Positions 61,543 to 64,000 of a DNA stretch of 64,000 nt are shown here, piece after piece; position 1 is the first letter of the stretch, and each line of letters starts with the position of its first letter. Below the pieces are notes generated by a model, which was not told where the DNA came from, ran no database searches, and was given only the letters and a program-made list of their open reading frames with translations. Origin of the DNA: JAXJSP01 sp036310005. GTDB lineage: Bacteria; Bacillota; Clostridia; Oscillospirales; Acutalibacteraceae. The DNA lies in NCBI GenBank assembly GCA_036310005.1, contig JAXJSP010000039.1, positions 13,024-77,023 on the forward strand, read 5' to 3'. The position numbers and the translations under genes were made by a program.

Positions 61543-62844
61543 ATGGAAAAAAAACAATTTAAAGTAATAGTAATCGGAGCCGGAAGCAGAGGAATCGGTT
61601 ATACCGATACTATGAGCGCTGTGCCTGATATGTTTAAGGTAGTAGGCGTTGCTGAGCCAATTGAAGATCGTCGCGAGTATATAAAACAAAAACACGAAAT
61701 TGACGATAAAAATTGTTTTGATACTTGGGAAAGAATTCTTGATGTTCCGAAATTTGCCGATGTTGCGATTATTTCAACAATGGACAGAATGCACACAGAA
61801 CCTGCGATAAAGGCGATGGAAGCAGGTTATGACCTTTTGCTTGAAAAGCCAGCGGCACCTACACCTGAAGAATGTGCACTTATAAGCAAAAAAGCAAAGC
61901 AACTCGGAAGAAAAGTTGTAGTATGCCATGTACTTCGCTACACTCCTTTCTTTAGAACAATTAAAAAACTTATCAATGACGGTGTTGTCGGTGAAGTTGT
62001 AAACATTGAACATATGGAAAGTGTAGGAAATGTTCATCAAAGCCACAGTTTTGTTCGCGGCAACTGGGGTAATGAGGACAGAAGTTCATTTATGTTGCTT
62101 CAAAAGTGTTGTCACGATTTAGACATTCTTCAATGGTTATTAGATAAAGAATGTAAGAAAATTCAGTCGTTCGGTTCTTTGGTACATTTTCGCAGAGAAA
62201 ATGCTCCTGAGGGTTCACCGGAGCGTTGTATAGAAGGTTGTCCTGTTGCTGAAAGTTGTTATTATAACGCTATGAAATTATATTATGATGCAAAAGACAA
62301 TCATTGGTTCAGAGGTGTAGCAACTCTCAAACCCAGCGGAAAAGATACTGACGGAGAAGTATTAAAGGCACTTCACAATACCCAATACGGTAAATGTGTT
62401 TATAAATGCGATAACAATGTTGTAGACCATCAGACTGTAAATATGGAATTTGAAGACGGTATCACTATTTCTATGACTATGAGTGCTTTTGCACAAAGCA
62501 GCAGAAGACTCAGAATTATGGGCACAAAAGGAGATCTTGTTTGTGAAATGGGCGCTCCCGCAGATAAGGCATTTGAACTTTATGATTTAGCAACACGCGA
62601 AAAGAAGTTTTTAAGTGCAGATTACTTAAATGTCGGTGACAGCATTGTTGACGGTCACGGTGGAGGCGACATAGGAATTATTACTGACCTCTACAAATAT
62701 TTGAATGGCGAAATTGATTCTTCAGCAGTTAGCGAGATTGATATTTCCGCTAAAAACCACATGTTGGCTTTTGCAGCAGAAGAATCAAGGAAAAACTACA
62801 CAGTTGTTGATGTTGAAGATTATTCAAAAAAATATCTCGACTAA
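61543..62844 (+). CDS. Gfo/Idh/MocA-family oxidoreductase
   Basis: A 433-residue NAD(P)-dependent dehydrogenase. The Rossmann motif is VIGAGSRGIG at the N-terminus; LLEKPAAPTPEE has the EKP motif, and KCCHDLDIL the substrate-binding His-Asp. The C-terminal domain contains an inserted Cys pair (CIEGCPVAESCYYNAMKLYY, window positions 62227-62286). Such enzymes oxidise or reduce sugars, inositols or their derivatives. AAAGGAG precedes the ATG. It is divergent from the AraC gene and has its own terminator. Confidence 0.9.
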   Translation: MEKKQFKVIVIGAGSRGIGYTDTMSAVPDMFKVVGVAEPIEDRREYIKQKHEIDDKNCFDTWERILDVPKFADVAIISTMDRMHTEPAIKAMEAGYDLLLEKPAAPTPEECALISKKAKQLGRKVVVCHVLRYTPFFRTIKKLINDGVVGEVVNIEHMESVGNVHQSHSFVRGNWGNEDRSSFMLLQKCCHDLDILQWLLDKECKKIQSFGSLVHFRRENAPEGSPERCIEGCPVAESCYYNAMKLYYDAKDNHWFRGVATLKPSGKDTDGEVLKALHNTQYGKCVYKCDNNVVDHQTVNMEFEDGITISMTMSAFAQSSRRLRIMGTKGDLVCEMGAPADKAFELYDLATREKKFLSADYLNVGDSIVDGHGGGDIGIITDLYKYLNGEIDSSAVSEIDISAKNHMLAFAAEESRKNYTVVDVEDYSKKYLD

Positions 62845-62863
62845 CAAAATATCTTTTATCTAT

Positions 62864-62902
62864 AAAAAGCAGTCCTGTATATTGATACAGGACTGCTTTT
62901 TA
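62864..62902. terminator. bidirectional intrinsic terminator
   Basis: A 17-bp perfect stem AAAAAGCAGTCCTGTAT / ATACAGGACTGCTTTTT with a 4-nt loop, between the convergent oxidoreductase and SGNH hydrolase genes. Confidence 0.93.
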
Positions 62903-62936
62903 ATATGACATAATTATATAAACAGATTAATATAAT

Positions 62937-63722
62937 TTAACCGTGCAAAGAAGTTCCGATGAACCCTACTTCTCTGAAATCATTCATATTGTGACGAATA
63001 ATGTAGTCAATGTATGAGGCAATCATTTTTGCGGTTAAAATGTATCCCATCGGATTTAGATGACCGCCAAGGTAAAATTGTTCTTTAAAACTTTCGTCAT
63101 AAACCGGTGCATAACGATTCAAATCTATTACATAGGTATTATCAAATTTTTCTGCGAGTTCGTAAAGCAATCTGCTGTGCTCTTTTTTAAGTTCATCGAA
63201 CTCAGCTGAGACACCGTTATCGCGAGGCATTGTAACCAAGAAAAATTTTGATCTGGGTTGAATTGATTTATACTTTTGTATTATATAGGCATAACAACCG
63301 GCAAAAGTATCGGTATTATTTTCACTCGGATCATCAAAATTTATATCATCCGTCGTGCCTACAGGCTGTTTTATTCCGAACAAATCATTTACACCGAGTG
63401 CCATAATATATGCCTGAGAGGCGTATTTTGCATCAAAAAAACCGTTGCTGTCTGCAAAAGAATCAATATATTCCTTTGCGGTCATTCCTCCGCGCGACAT
63501 ATTGTAAACACAACTGCCGCACGTACGGGCTAAAAATTGTCCCCAGGAATATTCAAAAATATCGTGGTAACTTTTAGTTCCGTCTTCCTTTACTGATTCA
63601 AATTCTCCCGAAGAAAGGCTGTCCCCTATGCATGAAATTGTACGAAATATTGCGGTGTAGCCGCCGTCATTTACAATATTATCAAGTGGTTTTTCATTGT
63701 TTTTAGTAGTATTAATTTCCAT
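62937..63722 (-). CDS. SGNH/GDSL-family hydrolase
   Basis: A 261-residue esterase- or lipase-like protein. Block I CIGDSLSSGEF carries the nucleophile Ser, block III GVNDLFG the Asn, and block V GGHLNPMGY the His (with the usual Asp position taken by nearby residues). There is no signal peptide. It may deacetylate a sugar or lipid. It converges with the oxidoreductase gene and may belong to the same carbohydrate pathway, but that is uncertain. Confidence 0.85.
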   Translation of the reverse strand: MEINTTKNNEKPLDNIVNDGGYTAIFRTISCIGDSLSSGEFESVKEDGTKSYHDIFEYSWGQFLARTCGSCVYNMSRGGMTAKEYIDSFADSNGFFDAKYASQAYIMALGVNDLFGIKQPVGTTDDINFDDPSENNTDTFAGCYAYIIQKYKSIQPRSKFFLVTMPRDNGVSAEFDELKKEHSRLLYELAEKFDNTYVIDLNRYAPVYDESFKEQFYLGGHLNPMGYILTAKMIASYIDYIIRHNMNDFREVGFIGTSLHG

Positions 63723-63849
63723 ATATTAACACCCTTTCATAACATATTACGATAACACTTTGTACAATGTATCACAGTAATATTTAATTGTCAAGCCGCT
63801 TATTTGATATTAATAATATATATTCAAAAAACCTGCACAACAAAAAAAT

Positions 63850-63877
63850 TCGACAAATTTTTAAAAAATGTTATGAT
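63850..63877 (+). promoter_or_regulatory. candidate promoter of the last gene
   Basis: TCGACA (63850-63855), 16-nt spacer, TATGAT (63872-63877). Confidence 0.45.
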
Positions 63878-63905
63878 ACAATAGATAGGTAACAGTAAAA
63901 ATAGA

Positions 63906-63973
63906 AAAAACAACTCAAATGTGCTAAGATGTAAAGTGACCAAACCCAACATCGGCACAAAGGAGTTGTTTTT
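63906..63973 (+). promoter_or_regulatory. 5' hairpin covering the ribosome-binding site of the last gene
   Basis: AAAAACAACTC (63906-63916) pairs with GAGTTGTTTTT (63963-63973), and GTGC (63921-63924) with GCAC (63955-63958). The Shine-Dalgarno AAGGAG (63960-63965) is partly inside the stem. Such leader hairpins often occur in front of transposase genes. Confidence 0.6.
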
Positions 63974-63976
63974 CCG

Positions 63977-64000
63977 ATGAAAAGTATATCACCAAAAGCC
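63977..64000 (+). CDS. start of a gene cut by the window edge (possibly a transposase)
   Basis: Only eight codons (MKSISPKA) are in the window, behind AAGGAG and the hairpin at 63906. Too short to identify; the 5' hairpin hints at an insertion sequence. Confidence 0.4.

Noticed and set aside
61774..62046. 90-codon ORF opposite the oxidoreductase gene
   Set aside because: A shadow of the real gene: no ribosome site and an unlikely amino-acid composition.

Overview
The window is AT-rich DNA from a spore-forming, strictly anaerobic member of the Clostridia, most like the Oscillospirales/Ruminococcaceae. This rests on the sporulation genes (gpr, yqfC-yqfD, ylbJ-like, pdaB-like), oxygen-sensitive enzymes (a glycyl radical enzyme and its activase, NfnAB), Firmicutes-type gene orders (ruvCAB, the ecfA1-ecfA2-ecfT-truA group, phoH-ybeY-era-recO), strong Shine-Dalgarno sequences and many hairpin terminators. 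No rRNA, CRISPR array or prophage is visible. Most of it is core chromosome; only the right edge hints at a mobile element. All calls come from reading the sequence; no database search was possible.

Layout. 1-5.3 kb: tail of an AraC/GyrI-like regulator, nfnBA, a PdaB-like deacetylase, and an HprK-like kinase paired with an S26-like peptidase. 5.3-13.3 kb: a five-gene operon of a glycyl radical enzyme of unknown substrate, an M20 peptidase, a CapA-like phosphatase, a phosphotriesterase-like hydrolase and the radical-SAM activase, with a divergent AraC regulator and a nearby CBM9-like protein. 13.3-24.8 kb: ruvCAB, an RNA methyltransferase, ECF transporter genes, truA, a DUF5711-like membrane protein, cvpA, pgsA, a ClpE-like unfoldase and tRNA-Gly. 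24.8-31.4 kb: a membrane phosphoesterase, rmuC, a promoter-to-terminator structured RNA candidate, two secreted proteins sharing 21-residue wall-repeat domains, and tRNA-Arg. 31.4-36.7 kb: rpsT, a lipoprotein, nrdR, a SLOG protein, the spore protease gpr with two small downstream membrane ORFs, and glyA. 36.7-45.8 kb: a truncated MerR gene, the yqfC-yqfD-phoH-ybeY-era-yqzL-recO-mutS2 cluster, ylbJ-like and a small Cys-rich protein. 45.8-50.6 kb: pdxST and the methionine transporter metQNI. 50.6-60.5 kb: small envelope proteins, then an operon that joins a partner-switching signalling module to a GH94-like phosphorylase. 60.5-64 kb: an AraC regulator, an oxidoreductase, an SGNH hydrolase and the start of a further gene.

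The strongest candidates for something undescribed are these. (1) The leader of metQNI holds a 44-codon ORF with ten Met codons (four in a row) and five Cys codons, a strong promoter, a 10-bp complement to its own Shine-Dalgarno region, and then an intrinsic terminator; this looks like methionine-codon attenuation. (2) A 192-nt promoter-to-terminator unit in front of a CHAP hydrolase folds on paper into a multi-branched RNA. (3) The glycyl radical enzyme operon pairs an unassigned radical lyase/dehydratase with three hydrolases. (4) The membrane protein that fuses phosphatase and anti-sigma-type kinase, with two STAS proteins (one fused to an aminoglycoside-phosphotransferase-like kinase), an HD hydrolase and a sugar phosphorylase.
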